A stretch of DNA of 64,000 nucleotides, taken from positions 238,210,345 to 238,274,344 of the forward strand of contig NC_039358.1 of the NCBI RefSeq assembly GCF_003573695.1, read 5' to 3'. Shown one piece after another: positions 1 to 12,691 of this stretch. The stretch's first letter is position 1, and each line of letters opens with the position of its first letter. This DNA comes from Papaver somniferum (Eukaryota; Streptophyta; Magnoliopsida; Ranunculales; Papaveraceae). The notes under the pieces are model-generated. The model was not told where the DNA came from, did no database searches, and saw only the letters and a program-made list of their open reading frames with translations. The translations under genes were made by a program, and so were the position numbers.

Positions 1-86
1 ACCCATAGACCCTAATTCCAGATTGAAAACAGTTGAAATGAAAATTTTAGGGTTCAGTAAAATGCAAAATGACTAAAAATGCTTAC

Positions 87-240
87 CAGCTATCAATCAG
101 ATGCGAGAGGTTGACGAGGATGTGTGAGTGATTTATGTTTTAGGTTTCAAACACTACGAATCTGCAGATTATAGCGCCGAAATGTCTTGCCGCCACTGGC
201 TCTATTTCTCTGCTGCCCTAAAACCCTTACAAAAACACTA
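87..240 (-). other. Possible 5' untranslated exon of a gene left of the window
   Basis: On the minus strand this stretch ends in a good splice donor (GCTG then GTAAGC, donor at 85-86). It contains telo-box-like AAACCCT motifs at about 220-230, often found in promoters or leaders of plant translation-related genes. No ATG is seen on the minus strand between 240 and the donor, so it would be leader only. The coding part would lie left of base 1. This is inferred from one splice site and base composition. Confidence 0.25.
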
Positions 241-1062
241 TCCGTTAATGAGATTTAGTCCCTCCTTTTATAGACTAACAAATTTGTAATAAGGGGCTTA
301 AACTTTTCATAGTTTCCCATTTTCACCATTCAAATCAATTATGGGTTAACACCGATTTAAACTCCCGATTTCCAAGCTTTCATTTATTTTGTTTTGTATA
401 GCACCAAATATTAATCAATTATTATTCAATAAAATAAGAAAAAAATGAATCAAAAGGGATCTAACATTGATTTAGTAGAGTTAATCACAAGTTAATTTGA
501 TTAAGATTGGTGATACATCAATAATTAATTAGGAAATAACTCATGCTTCGCACCAGGTAATAACTTTTCACTAGTAAACTTATCAGTTAAAAAATAAGTT
601 GGTAAAAAATTTAAGAAAAAACTTGAAAACATAAAATAATTTTAATATTTTGTCGTTCATAAGTCTCTTATTTGAAAATAAGAATGCTTTAGACACAAAG
701 GAAGTATAGGATTGTCTTCATACTCTTCCCTCTCGTTTTAGTATTTTGGTAGAGAATGTCATCTAGCACAATACTTAAGTACATGAGAAATAGTAACAGA
801 TAAAATCCATAATCTTCTCCAAAATAACTTAAATAAAATTGTTGAATATTAAAGATATTCTTTAGCAGGCTGCAGGGGCAAATATATGCATTGTCACACC
901 AAAAGAAGAATGTTATTGGGGTTACATTGCACTTCATGGATGCCTAATTGTTCTTGTTGTGACTAAATGGGCTTTGGATGCCATCCGTTAGAACCAATCA
1001 GTTTTGGTTCTTATGATAGACAAACATCGAGACTTTATTATGTACTATTAATTCATCAGCTA

Positions 1063-1692
1063 CGGTAAAAACTCCATATATTAAAAGTCTTGGGACTTCA
1101 GAAAATTATTAATATATGGAGTTTATTAATATAGGGAGGTATACTAAAACAAATGATTTTTTTGCTAATTCAAGTATTAAATGATAATGGATATGGATGT
1201 CGTCCTTAATCATCCAAATGAGCAACAAGTCGTATATGCTTTAACCAAAGAAGAAATCATCAATGGAATTAAACAAGAAGCAAAGGGAGATAATGCTGAT
1301 AATGATAATACAGAAATACCAAAAGTTTCATTTCAAAAAGCTTTAAACATGCTCTACAAGTTGGAAATTTTTTGGATTCTACAAGAAGGTGCCCGTAGTA
1401 GTGAGGTCTTACGCATCCGCAAATTAAAATGTTGCATCATTTCCTTAAAAAGCTATAGATAAGTATTTTATTCTAACTTAAATTTTGATGTAACAAGATC
1501 TATAAGTTTCCAATAATGACGTTTATATTAATATATGGAGATAAATTCCTTATGGTGGGACTAGAAAAATCTATTAATATTAAAATGTGGATGTTATTAC
1601 TGTTTACAACTGTCCCAAGTTGGGACTACGATTTTCTATTAATATATAAAATTTATTAATATATGGAGTATCAATATATGGAGTTTTTACTG
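1063..1692. mobile_element. Emigrant/Lemi-like pogo-type MITE (Tc1/mariner superfamily)
   Basis: Terminal inverted repeats of about 20 bp bound the element. The left end reads CGGTAAAAACTCCATATATT and the right end, reverse complemented, CAGTAAAAACTCCATATATT. It is flanked by the TA dinucleotide at 1061-1062 and 1693-1694, the target duplication of Tc1/mariner elements. CAGTAAAA-type ends followed by A/T-rich CTC-TATA sequence characterise plant Emigrant and Lemi1 (pogo) elements. Subterminal TTGGGAC/GTCCCAA motifs are also inverted. At 630 bp it is too short to encode a transposase but keeps a relic of one. Confidence 0.82.
1181..1462 (+). pseudogene. Relic of a pogo/Tigger transposase C-terminus inside the MITE
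   Basis: A 93-codon open frame lies wholly inside the pogo-type MITE. It resembles the C-terminal tail of plant Tigger/CENP-B-like transposases: an acidic stretch, an E-E-I-I-N-type helix near residues 24-30, then I-P-K-V-S and a leucine-rich 'KALNMLYKLEIFWILQEG' helix. No DDE catalytic core or helix-turn-helix domain is present. The similarity is recalled from family patterns, not aligned. It supports an internally deleted derivative of a larger autonomous element rather than a working gene. Confidence 0.45.
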
Positions 1693-1841
1693 TACATCTT
1701 ATCCAGTTGCGCCTACACATTTGCTTCTTGGGGACATTGCAGATTCCAAGTACCGTTCATGTTAAACTTTCATCATCAGATCAGAAAAGACGTATGGGGG
1801 TAGGAAGGGGGTGGTTGATGGGGGGAATAACATGACAGTTG

Positions 1842-4200
1842 TGAAAAGTAGGGTACAACAACCTCACCCAAGATTTCGCTTAGCAATCTGTATGGACTAA
1901 CTCCAATATACTTTTATGTGAATCAACTAGACAGTCAGACTCAATCTTAATAAAAAGTATATCAAAGAATTATATCTCAATTTCTCGATTCAATACTTAC
2001 TCAAGCAAATTGAAATCTGCGATTCCAATTGAATACAAGAGAAATTAACTTGAACGGTACCAAAGACCAATGTTCAAGGATCACTCAGTTTCAATCAACA
2101 ACCAAAGGTTGGATTTACCAATTGATCGATTCAACGCACAACCTGTGATATGTCAATTATATAACAAAATATAATGCGAAAAATAAATAATACAAACACC
2201 AGAAGTTTTGTTAACGAGGAAACCGCAAATGCAGAAAAACCCCGGGACCTAGTCCAGGTTGAACACACACTGTATTAAGCCGCTACAGACACTATCCTAC
2301 TACAAACTAACTTCGGTCTGGACTGTAGTTGAACCCAATCAATCTCACACTGATCCAAGGTACAATTGCGCTCCTTATGTCTCTGATCCCAACAGGATAC
2401 TATGTACTTGATTCCCTTAGTTGATGTCACCCACAACTAAGAGTTGCTACGACCCAAAGTCGAAGACTTTAATAAACAAATCTGTATCACACAGAAAAGT
2501 CTACAAGAATAGATAAATTTGTCTCCCACAGAAGTACCTACGAGTTTTTTTCCGTCTTTTGATAAATCAAGGTCAACATGAACCAATTGATATACCGGTC
2601 TTACATTCCCGAAGAACAACCTAGAAATATCAATCACCTCACAATAATCTTAATCGACTAGCGAAACAAGATATTGTGGAATCACAAACGATGAGACGAA
2701 GATGTTTGTGACTACTTTTCTATCTTGTCTATCGGAGAAATTAATCTCGAGACAATTTTACAATTGTACTCAATACGATAGAAACAACAAGATTAGATCA
2801 CAGAACTACATAGAAAATAGTTTGGTTTGGTTTCACAATTCCAATGAAGTCTTCAAGTCGTTAACCTGCAGGGTCTCGATAGAAACCTAAGGTTAAAGGA
2901 GAATCGACTCTAGCTTATACAACTAGTATCACACAAGAGATGTGGGGATTAGTTTTACCAGTTGCTAGAGTTCTCCTTTATATAGTCTTCAAATCAGGGT
3001 TTGCAATCAATGCTACCTTGGTAACAAAGCATTCAATATTCACCGTTAGATGAAAACCTGATTAGATTCAAATTAATATCTTTCAACTGTTAGATCGAAT
3101 CTTAGCTTGTTATACACAAATTAAATGCACGTTCAATTAGGTTTGTGTAACCGTACCTAAACGTGTACACCTAGTTGGTTCAACAGTAGTTAACCAATGG
3201 TTATCCATATGAGCGCTTTCATATCAACCTAATTCATCATCACCATAACTAGTTCAAATGACTCATCATAAGAGCTAGTTAGAGAGTTATTCAATTGCTT
3301 AGATCTCATAGAAGTATATAAGACACAATCGAAACAAAAATGATTTTGATTCACTCGAATCGATTCATGAACATTATAGCCACGGTTTGCAAATATGCAT
3401 TCCTTAGTCTTTGTTCATGAATAAACAGTTTTTAGAAAATAATCCACTCAAGCATGCATACCGGTACGCATACTTAAGTACTCGGTTTGAGTTTGTTTTC
3501 AGTTCACAAACTCCAGCAAAAATTCACGGGACGTGAACTTCCGGCAGTACGCGTACGGGTACACGGACTTAGCTTCTGGACATCCTGAATAGTAAAGTAC
3601 GCATACTTTAGTTCAAGGGTTTTGGACTTACACAATTATGAGTTCACATACAAGGTTTATATCCATTCAAGGTTATATATTTTAAACTCTCATTTTAATA
3701 ATTGAAACATTCTTAGAGGATGTTAAATAGAGGTTATTCACACACTATTTTTCATCAAAGCAATTTTCAAGATATTGAAATAATCAACATGACTGTCGTC
3801 ACTTGTAAAGATGAACTTGGCCAAAGTGAAAGCTTACCAACACATATTTCGAGAAATAGATAAGAGAGATAAACTCGGCTCGAAATGGCAAATGTGTATA
3901 ATCGAAGTTTATATAGCAATGTCTCAAGATAGGAGATAAAGTAGATATACTTTTGAGTGATAGATAAGTTCAAGTCTCCACATACCTTTTAGTCGATGAA
4001 GTTCCACCAGTTCCTTGAGTAGTTCTTCGTCTTTGCATGATGAACGATGTGGCATCTAGAGCTAAACTACACTTTCTATCCTAGTCCGAGACTTAGCTAT
4101 AAGTAGACTAGAAATCAAGACTTATAGTTTTGGCAACTAAACTTGACAAACAAGCTTGATATAGAAACGCTTGCGAGTTCGACCGAGCAGTGCTATAACA
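1842..4200 (-). mobile_element. Solo LTR (about 2.36 kb), minus-strand orientation
   Basis: The unit begins TGAAAAGTAG and ends GCTATAACA, so it has the TG...CA termini of an LTR. It is flanked on both sides by the 5-bp direct repeat AGTTG (1837-1841 and 4201-4205), as expected for retroviral-type integration. No PBS, gag or pol is present, so it is best read as a solo LTR left by LTR-LTR recombination. The orientation is inferred from the minus-strand start TGTTATAGCACTGC, which resembles LTR starts I associate with poppy-family Copia elements. No gene was recognised inside. Confidence 0.8.
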
Positions 4201-4205
4201 AGTTG

Positions 4206-5920
4206 CATCATACATTATCTCTATGATAGCATATACTGAGTTTCCTTTGATCACTACACAAAATAAGTCAACCAAAGCATTAAGACACACTCAGCAGTAA
4301 GGTCGGCATGTCCATTGAAGCCACTTCATGGGAATATTTTTTATTTCATTTTTCCTCTTTCGCTTCAGCTCTAAGTATGCCTATTTATGCAAATTGTTTT
4401 TCGACCTTTTTTTTTCTGGTCCACGTTTCAGCTCCAGAAAAGCTTCTCCATGCATATAATATATTAGACTCCATCAAAGATTGTTCGTGAATTGGTTTGA
4501 TTTTTTATGTCTTTTAACTCTTGCTTCATCGACTAGTTTTTTTCCCATTTTCGCTCCCACTTCAACAAAGTTTTTTCATGCTTTTTTTCTTTTAAAGTCC
4601 ATCAAAGTTTCTCCGCGATTTTTTTTTTATAAAAGGATATTCACGAAATGACTTTTGTTCGTTGCATCTCCGATAAAGATTATATATGCAATTATATATC
4701 ATTTATTATTTTTTCTCTATAACTCTAGCTCATGATCCAGTGGAGCTACCTTGACTCTCAACATAATCTAAGACTGTTTCTACCTGAATTCCCTCATTAG
4801 GTTCGAATTAGTCATCCAATAGATCTTCATAGAAGACCGCACCAAAACGCCTTATTGATTTCCTTTCGATTACGAAACAATGAAGTTCGTATATTATTTC
4901 CTTTAAATAAATGAAATAAAACATGGTTTTATATGATGAAATTACACCTATATCCAAAACACAATCAAATAACAAGTTACATAGATTATGTCGATGTCGC
5001 ATTTACGAAGTTCAAAAGATAACATTATACTTCGTAATTCAATATACTTGCTTGATGCGTTGACTGTACTAAAATGTCCAAGTCTAATACTGGAGTATCA
5101 TATAACCTCGCATGTCATGTTTTCAATCTCGTACGACTTGAAAGAAACGATAAGAATGAAAACAATTCAAGTCAGTATCACTAACCTCAAGTGGAAGGAT
5201 GATGTATTCGTTGTAGTCGATACGTCTTCACGTTCTTCAGGTCTTCAAAGTAATACTTGTAAGTCTCAACATTCCTAAACTTTCTAGTCTAACCTAAACG
5301 AAGTTGACTATAGTAATTTTAATAAAGCGACTCTAATTAAGTTTTGATACTAAAATATGACAATCAATTTTAACATACCAAGTACCAACGCTTGGTGGGT
5401 TCAACCAATAATTATCTTACAATATGTATCTCTAGTTCTTGCTTCACAAATAAGATATCATTACTGCAAGTTGTATATATTTATTAGCTAGTGCTTGCAA
5501 CTTGCTAGATAATTAGGTACAACCAGCAGTTTTAGTAGTTGATTGATTAATGTTCGTGATCATTATCATGATTAATTATACGCAATTTGTTTCGTAAAAT
5601 AGTTGTATCTCTTGAGATCACAACTATCAATAAATTTAATCCCACAACTTAATCAACAAATTTAATCCCATAGTTCACTAACAATTCTCATCACACACAT
5701 TTTATATGTGTTTCGTACGGAGGTCAAATCTTCAGTCATACAAGGGGTGAGCAACAAATGGGTGAATGTGGATTTGATATCACTTGTATCATGTCTATCT
5801 AAATGGTGTTGTGCCTTTATTAGGTTTTCCTTTTATGCTAAATTTAGCTTCCTAACATGGTCACGTTTTTTAACTCAAGTTTTCACTGTTTGAATTCCAA
5901 ATTAAATTTGGTTTTGTTTA
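4206..5920. other. Intergenic, no gene recognised
   Basis: This is A/T-rich sequence with only short, biased open frames. I see no domain, RNA gene or clear repeat boundary. It may be old transposon debris between the solo LTR and the Copia relic. Confidence 0.4.
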
Positions 5921-5929
5921 AGGAGAAAT

Positions 5930-7109
5930 AGGGGTGAAGGAAGAAGATGTATAGACAAGAGAAGACCCATCGTATTAGAGAGATTAGTAAAACATATTAC
6001 ATAGGTTACAGTATATACATATAAAAGGGTAAGTGGTTGGACCGCACATCCATGGGCCCTGTAACACTCCCCCTTGTGCGGTTCAATAACAAAAACTTTA
6101 TACATAGTGCTTCACATATAGTGATTTGAATGTATTTCTTAAAATAACGTCCTCTCCTTGACGGCTTGTGCCGAAATCAAACGCCTAATTAAAACTTTGA
6201 CAAGTAAAAACCCAGTGATTTAAAACCTTGGTACAACTCCTCACATGTAGTACTTCACATGTTATCTCGTACTTTACATGTAGTTCATCACATGAAATAC
6301 GATCTTCAAGAACCGACTAGTCTAAGTTAATTGCCTCGTTAAAACTTTTTCAGGAAAACCCAGAGGGACAAAACCTGAACTAAAGAAAAAGAGTACCATA
6401 TTAAGCAAACTTGGAACATAGTTGGATGTGTATACGTTGCCTCATTAAAACCTTTACAAGGAAAAACCCAGTGGGACAAAACCTTGACGAAGGGAAAAGA
6501 GTACAACGTGGAAGATGCAAGTAAAGGTGATCTGTTGCAGATGATCACTTTGCTTTGTTGAAGTTGACTAGTTGCTTTACAACTCCTAAGGAAGAAAATC
6601 CTCGTGGGAAAGACAATAGCCTTAGCTTGGAAATTACATTCCCGGTGTTTGTTGTTGTCTCATTGAAAACCTTACCGAGTAACAAAATTCTGTGGGAAAA
6701 TTTAACCCCGGTGAAGGAAAAATAGTTCAACGCAGCATTAGATACTCCCCCTGATGTCAGAAAATTTTCGTTAGTCTAATTTAGTCAAAAAGATTTTATT
6801 ACACTTTACTTTGGTGACTTGAACGTTTATAAAACCCTGTTGTTGATTCTGGAAGTTACGTTGCTTAACAGACTATCGCATTTCATTTCTTTGATTCAGA
6901 TATTTTCAGTAATATCAACACGATCTTTATGTCTTCAACGTTCAACATAATTGTTGTTTTTAGTGTTGTCTCGCTAAAAACCTTGTCGAGTAAGAAAACC
7001 CTTTGGGAAAAACTATTCTTGATTGAAGGGAAAAGAGTACAACACAGCTTCAATTTCGAAGTAAAATATGTCGACATCATATCCTTGGATCCTCCCCCTG
7101 ATGTCGGCA
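5930..7109 (-). repeat. LTR of the decayed minus-strand Copia element (3' LTR)
   Basis: This stretch carries at least five diverged copies of a short module, read on the plus strand as CTCRTTAAAACCTT, then AAAACCCAGTGGGACAAAACC, then GGGAAAAGAGTACAAC (near 6330, 6440, 6570, 6655 and 6965). It also has CTCCCCCTTGTG and CTCCCCCTGATGTCGG motifs. Such modules are typical of plant Copia LTRs. The right edge, CCGACATC preceded by TG on the minus strand at 7109, abuts a purine-rich tract. The left edge is approximate because no matching second LTR was found. Confidence 0.5.
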
Positions 7110-7124
7110 TCTCCCCCTGATTAC
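7110..7124 (-). other. Polypurine tract of the decayed Copia element
   Basis: On the minus strand the sequence AATCAGGGGGAGA sits immediately before the proposed LTR start (TGCCGACATC). That is the position and composition expected of a plus-strand-priming polypurine tract. A variant, AATCAGAGGGAGA, recurs near 7208-7220. Confidence 0.45.
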
Positions 7125-7241
7125 TTGCATAGTTTTTCCAGACAGTTCCTTTAGTCATGTATTTTTCGAAACTGAATATTGGTAATGACTTAGAAAATAA
7201 TATACCATATCTCCCTCTGATTACTTTCGTTGGAGAAGAGA

Positions 7242-9276
7242 TTATTGTTCCTTCATAATCAACAACTTTTGGATTGCACTTTTATTAGCATTCCTTTTAA
7301 TGTCTTTGTAGGGATAAAACAAATTTATGTCAATGGTTACTTTTAAGCACATGATTACATTTAGTATACCGTTCCAAAAACGTCGCGTAGGTACGGAGCT
7401 ATATCTATCTAACAAGTTCCCTGAAGATGTAAAATTTAATCGAGTAAAGTACAACAATGCGTCTATTGTACTTAGATATGGGAATTTCATCTCCCAACAC
7501 ATATTCGTCATATTCCTTTGGACGAAATGGTTAGTTATTTACATTTGAACCTCGACTAATCATGGGAGTGCTATCAGGATGCATGTATTTGTTAAATTGC
7601 CTGGAAACTTTAGACATATGCAAACTGGTGGAATAATATACCACAAGCTCAGTGTTCGATTGATATTTTCCTAGATTTTTCATCTCAAATTCGGATTTTA
7701 AATAGCTTTTAAGGTCTCCTATTACATCAAGAGTACACATCATGTCTGTACCATCAACATAAATAACTACAATTCCAAATCAGGAACTTTCTTATGAATA
7801 CGCAAGGAAAAATAACTTACTTGTCTATACCCTCCAAATCAAATAGCCGCTTAGACGGGTATACCACATCCACCTGATTGCTTGAATATATAAGTGAGTG
7901 TTCTATATAACTGTAAACGCACTCTGTGGTTTAGAGTCATTTGATTTGGGCAACAAAAGTCTATCAAGTACTTTTGTAAATATCTTATATCTCTTGATTC
8001 TTTCAGAGATACGTAACAACCACATACATATGCTGCATTTCAAGTCCTTTTGAAATTACCAAGCTAACTAAGTAGCGGAACTCTATAACGTTCATTACAA
8101 GAGAACAATTCCAGGGCTTTGTGAGAAACCTCACGCCACAAGATGAGTCTTTGTACTTTAAGACTACTTTCTTCTCATTATGATTTATGAAAAATTAATT
8201 ATGTATGTCCAATACTCTTTACACTTGGTTGGTTAGCACTACCACACCAAATACCTGTATATTTTCCAAAGAACTAAGTTCTACCTGGATTGTGCAGTCC
8301 AAATATGCTATTTAATTGAAATTAATAAAAATAAAGCATGGTTCGATCTCATTGTCCTCTACTTCTGGAGCAACTATTTATGGATTATATCATCAATGTG
8401 CGCGCATGATCCTTCCATTGACTCATGTGCATTCTCATAATCCGTCAGGATTTCATTGTTCTCTAGAATCATTTAAAACTTCGGAGCGTCCTCTAGTATT
8501 GATTCATGGATATAGTCAGAGACAATCAAATGAGATGATTTCATTAATGATACAAATTAGGTTGTGCCTTACTCATCTATTTCCTTTCTAGGTGAGCACT
8601 GATCGAACCCGGTGGTCTCTCCATCTTCCTTTATGAAGCCACGGGCTCAACTACACTTGCACCAAGTGTAGTTGTAACATCTTAGTCTATGGTGTACTCC
8701 ATACTGAAGATTTCTAACCTTGCAGGAATATTTGTAGCTGGTATGTGTGATCTTATCACTTTAGCGACATCAGTGTACATTCTGAAAATTGATTATTCTT
8801 TGTCACTTCACATTTACATTTGTGGAGTACAAGAATCAATATGAAACACAATGGGAATACACCACGACAATTCATGTCGTTCCCTTAGAAAAAACTTTTT
8901 CTTATCTCCCCTAACAACGGGAAGACTATCTCATTAAGGTGATAACCTGCAAATCTAGCAGTAAGAGATCTCCTGCCAAAGGTTTGCGGATAATTGTTGA
9001 GATTAAATATATAACAAAATTACTTAATCATTTTCGTGACCCATCATAGTACGATGTGGACTCATAATGGCACATGTATAGTGCAACCAAAAATGCGTAA
9101 GAACACAAATGTCAGGCTTAAATTCAGTTACCAACTGGTACGCAGAAACGGTTGACTTATATTGGGTTCTACCAAAATTAAGTAAAGATGCGCGTAATAT
9201 TGCATATCCCCAAAGAAATAAAAGGTAGGTTGGTACGCATAACCTATTCCTTAGACACCATTTGTAACCTTTGATG
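7242..9276 (-). pseudogene. Decayed Copia pol: integrase C-terminus, linker, reverse transcriptase, RNase H start
   Basis: Read on the minus strand with several frameshifts and stops, family motifs appear in the correct order. From about 9250 down comes the integrase C-terminus (WGYAILRASLL, then FKPDI and the HRTMMGH region). Near 8990-8700 comes the linker (LTARFAGYHLNE, then DVAKVIRSHIPA-N-PARLE). Near 8640-8480 is GSISAH then SDYIHESILEDAP. At about 7860-7570 is the RT (WYTRLSGYLI, IVVIYVDGTD in place of YVDD, LKSYLKSEFEMKNLGK). At 7511-7242 is EMKFPYLSTIDALLY with LLDRYSSVPTRRFWNGI. The catalytic YVDD is mutated. The motif order and orientation make this a single Copia element relic, interrupted at 9277 by another element. 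Confidence 0.75.
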
Positions 9277-9281
9277 GTAGC

Positions 9282-10850
9282 TGATTAAGATTTTTGATTG
9301 TGATTGTAGTAATGAGGTTCAAACTCTCGGACTTGTGAAGATTAAATTTAAAGGTTTGATAAAATTATATAAACAAAAATATTAACAATGGTGCGAGAGG
9401 TAACCAAGACACTAGATTCCACTATTATGCAAAATTGAATGATAAATATTTCAAAACTCTATTCAATTCTTAAGTCCTCTTTTATCTTTAATTCACTATC
9501 AATCATACAGATTCTCAAACATTATTTGTGAACCTTAAGCATAGATTATCAAGAGATTAAACCAAGCATAACCTATCAAACTGAATAACAAATAATTAAG
9601 AAAATCATTCAAATAATTTAAAACTCTGCAAAAGCAGCGATTAGGTGAATTATATAATTAAATGAAATAGTTACCCATTTATGTTGCGTGAATAGCTTCC
9701 TCCATTTCCTTGGTTACGAGGGAATTAGCCGCTCATCATGTTGGAAAACCTCTCAAAATATTTCATTGATGCTCAAAAATGGTTTACAAATGATGAGAAT
9801 ATGAGAAATACAATAAAACCGGGTTGTAAGAATTATATTTGTTACAAACCAGAGAACTACGACCCTCAGTGACAAAATAAGACTGATGCAGCTGTGTCGC
9901 AAACGCTGTAGAAAATAAGTCTGCCTGATGTACGACCCACAGGTGTGAGTCGTTATTACTGTTGATAAACGACTGCTGGTGCAGGTCCCTTCTTCGTGTT
10001 CTTCATGTTCATCATCAGCAGCAGCAGAAATCGAGTTTGGGAAAACTCGAATTTCTTCTTCTCTGGCTCTCCTCAGCCCCCCAGACTCTCGACCCCCTCT
10101 CTACTCAACCCCAGCAACCTATTTATAGCCAACAGACCCATCGAATCTCGCTCATTCACTCCAGATAATTCTCCTTAACTCGGTAGTAAAGAAAATATTT
10201 ATGGGAATATTTTCTTTCCTGTTTCATCTTGTCACGCGTTTTCAAGCCTCCAAATTACCATATTTAACTCCTTCACGCTCCAACAGGCTGTGAAGGTCTT
10301 CCATGCACGCACAAAACACGTTGAATCTTCTCCAAATCACGTCAAACCCGTGATATACACGAACTGCCCTGTTTTCAACCCGTCAATTTTTTAGCTGATT
10401 CTAGCCAATTCTGGTCGAACCAAACGCCCACAGTGTGTTTAATAGGCCATATCACAACTATCTACCAAAAATCAGCCATTGAATCTCCCTAGAACATGTT
10501 CAACAATTCGATCAAAAATCTGCAGAAGTGTTCTCCATTTTCCCGCCAAAAACAAAATTCAAATGGAGAAGATGACCTTCCCCTAATCCTGTACTGGGGT
10601 GCGAATAGCAGATGCCTTTTGGGGTGCCCTGGGGTGCCCCTTAGTAATTGAGGTGCCCTTTATCCAACGGTGAGAGTCCGAATAACACGTGTCCTCCGGG
10701 GCTTTTACCAACTTTTTGAGACGAATTTTCCAAAAAATGTTTATTTTCCAAAGGTGCCTACAAACACATAAAACACCAAAATTAGTACAAACTCGAGTGC
10801 CAACAATATATAGTATTGAGATCAAATTAAACACAAAAATGTGTCTATCA
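9282..10850 (-). repeat. 3' LTR of the nested element (full length, 1569 bp)
   Basis: It begins TGATTAAGAT and ends GTGTCTATCA. The last ~635 bp match the right LTR with roughly fifteen differences by eye. It also contains about 0.9 kb that the other LTR lacks, and a perfect 12-bp hairpin at 10188-10217. Confidence 0.8.
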
Positions 10851-12691
10851 AATACCCCCAAACTTATTATTTGCTAGTCCTCGAGCAAAATTTATTTTTG
10901 AGAAGATAAAAAGACTACACTTAGCACGTGCAGCATGCCGTTAATTAAAGGTTTACCAGAGGTGTACCCACAAAACCTTTACTCCTAATTGGTCACAAGT
11001 ATCCAAAGAGCTATGAGGACATACATATTCTCAACCTATCTCCAAGTAACTAGAATGCCAGAAAAATTAAAGGTGTCAGCTCTAAAGCTAACTGAAGAAA
11101 AGGGAAGACACATCCACACGACTGCTAGATAAAGAGATATCCGCTACACATCTAGATAAACATTGTAAGATGCGTCCGCTGCTTTACAACTGGATAAGAT
11201 TAGGAGAGAGATAAAAATGAGAGGGACATCTGCTACATAGCTGGAATAATTACGTGTGATGAGTTAAACCAGTGCTAGAAAGATTTTGTGCCAGATTGAA
11301 AGCAGACTAACAAAGCAACCAAAATGCATCTTTCTTCGACTCTCTCACAGTGCTCAGTAGAAACAACGCCTTCTTCGGTCTTCAACTGTTGATGATAAAC
11401 TCTCGAACCTCGTAGAACCTTGACAATTAACTCTTCTCTTCGATTTCTTGCTTGACTTATAAATTTCTTCTTCCCTATGGCCTTATTGAACAAAAAGAAC
11501 GTGATGATGTTTCATTTTATTTATTTTTTCATTTTTTTTTAATTTTTTTTTTTTGAAAACAAAAAAAAATTACAAGACAAAAATTTACATGGCCATGAGA
11601 GAAGGACTTTAGAACTTGGATCTTCGCAACTTGTGATGTCTTGGAATCATGAATTCCAACAACTTATATCATTTGCTCTTATAACTTCTTGTAACTAAGT
11701 CTTCAACTTTGATTTTTGAATTATTCTTTTCTATTGTTGCTTCTAAACCTTAAACGTCTTTAATTTTCTTCATAGATTTTGATGTCGCACTGTTTGTTGA
11801 TGATGATAAGTTTGTACTGAGAGAGTGTCGTAATCTAGTAACTATGATTACATTGTGAGGTTGCTTTGTCTTTCTGGCATTTGCTGACCTACTTGCCTTT
11901 CCATCATGGATGGTTAGGTCCATCACGGTTACCCTCTAAAAGGAACAAGTTCTCTCCTGAATTTCAAGGATCTCAATGTCTTTTTCTCTAATGTCTCAAT
12001 AAGTTGTTATCTCTAGCATTCCAATTTCTATCTTTTCGGTGAGAAACAGTATGTAAACTTAGCTAACCGGATACCATGTGACCCTAGAAGTTTCAAAAGT
12101 GCAACTATAAGTTTCTCCCATACCCCCAAACTTAAATCTAACATTGTCCTCAATGTTCTAAAGATAAAATTAAAAGCATATGAACAAGGAGAAACTATTA
12201 CCACTTGAAGCGAAATAGTTAAGGAAAGATATTACCGTGTTGCATGAGCATGGGATACCTCCCAAGAAGTGCTAAGTTTAAAGTCTTCAGCCAGACTTAG
12301 GAAAGGATTAGTCAGCTCGAACCATAAAATAACAGTCGAAATAACTGTGGGTCTTCAAAACTAAATAGAGCTGACCAAAGGAAACTGCAATGAACCAAGA
12401 AAATGGACAAGAATGGCATGCCCTTACTTAGTTTCCTGAAAACTATCGCTAATTGGGGTTCAGGTTCAGGTTCTATGAAAGGGTATAAATAGAATATTTT
12501 CATTGGCTGCGTTTCTTCATAGGTGGGATCCGAATCACTAGGTCTTAGAGTCTGTAAAAACTCAAATACGAACTTAGAATCACGAAGTAATAACCTAAAT
12601 AATTGCGGATCCTCTAATTCAATCAGATTTGACTTACATAGTTGACCACAGTGAGAGTAGTGGTTATTCTTAGGAAAATGTGTCGATTCTA

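Noticed and set aside
5902..6105. Other tRNA or small RNA genes in the Copia LTR region
   Set aside because: No cloverleaf or snRNA-type promoter could be found; only the tRNA-Asn at 46.1 kb is supported.
10583..10861. 92-residue minus-strand frame, repeated in part at 15423-15813
   Set aside because: Both copies lie within the LTRs of the nested element, so the repeated peptide is an LTR artefact.
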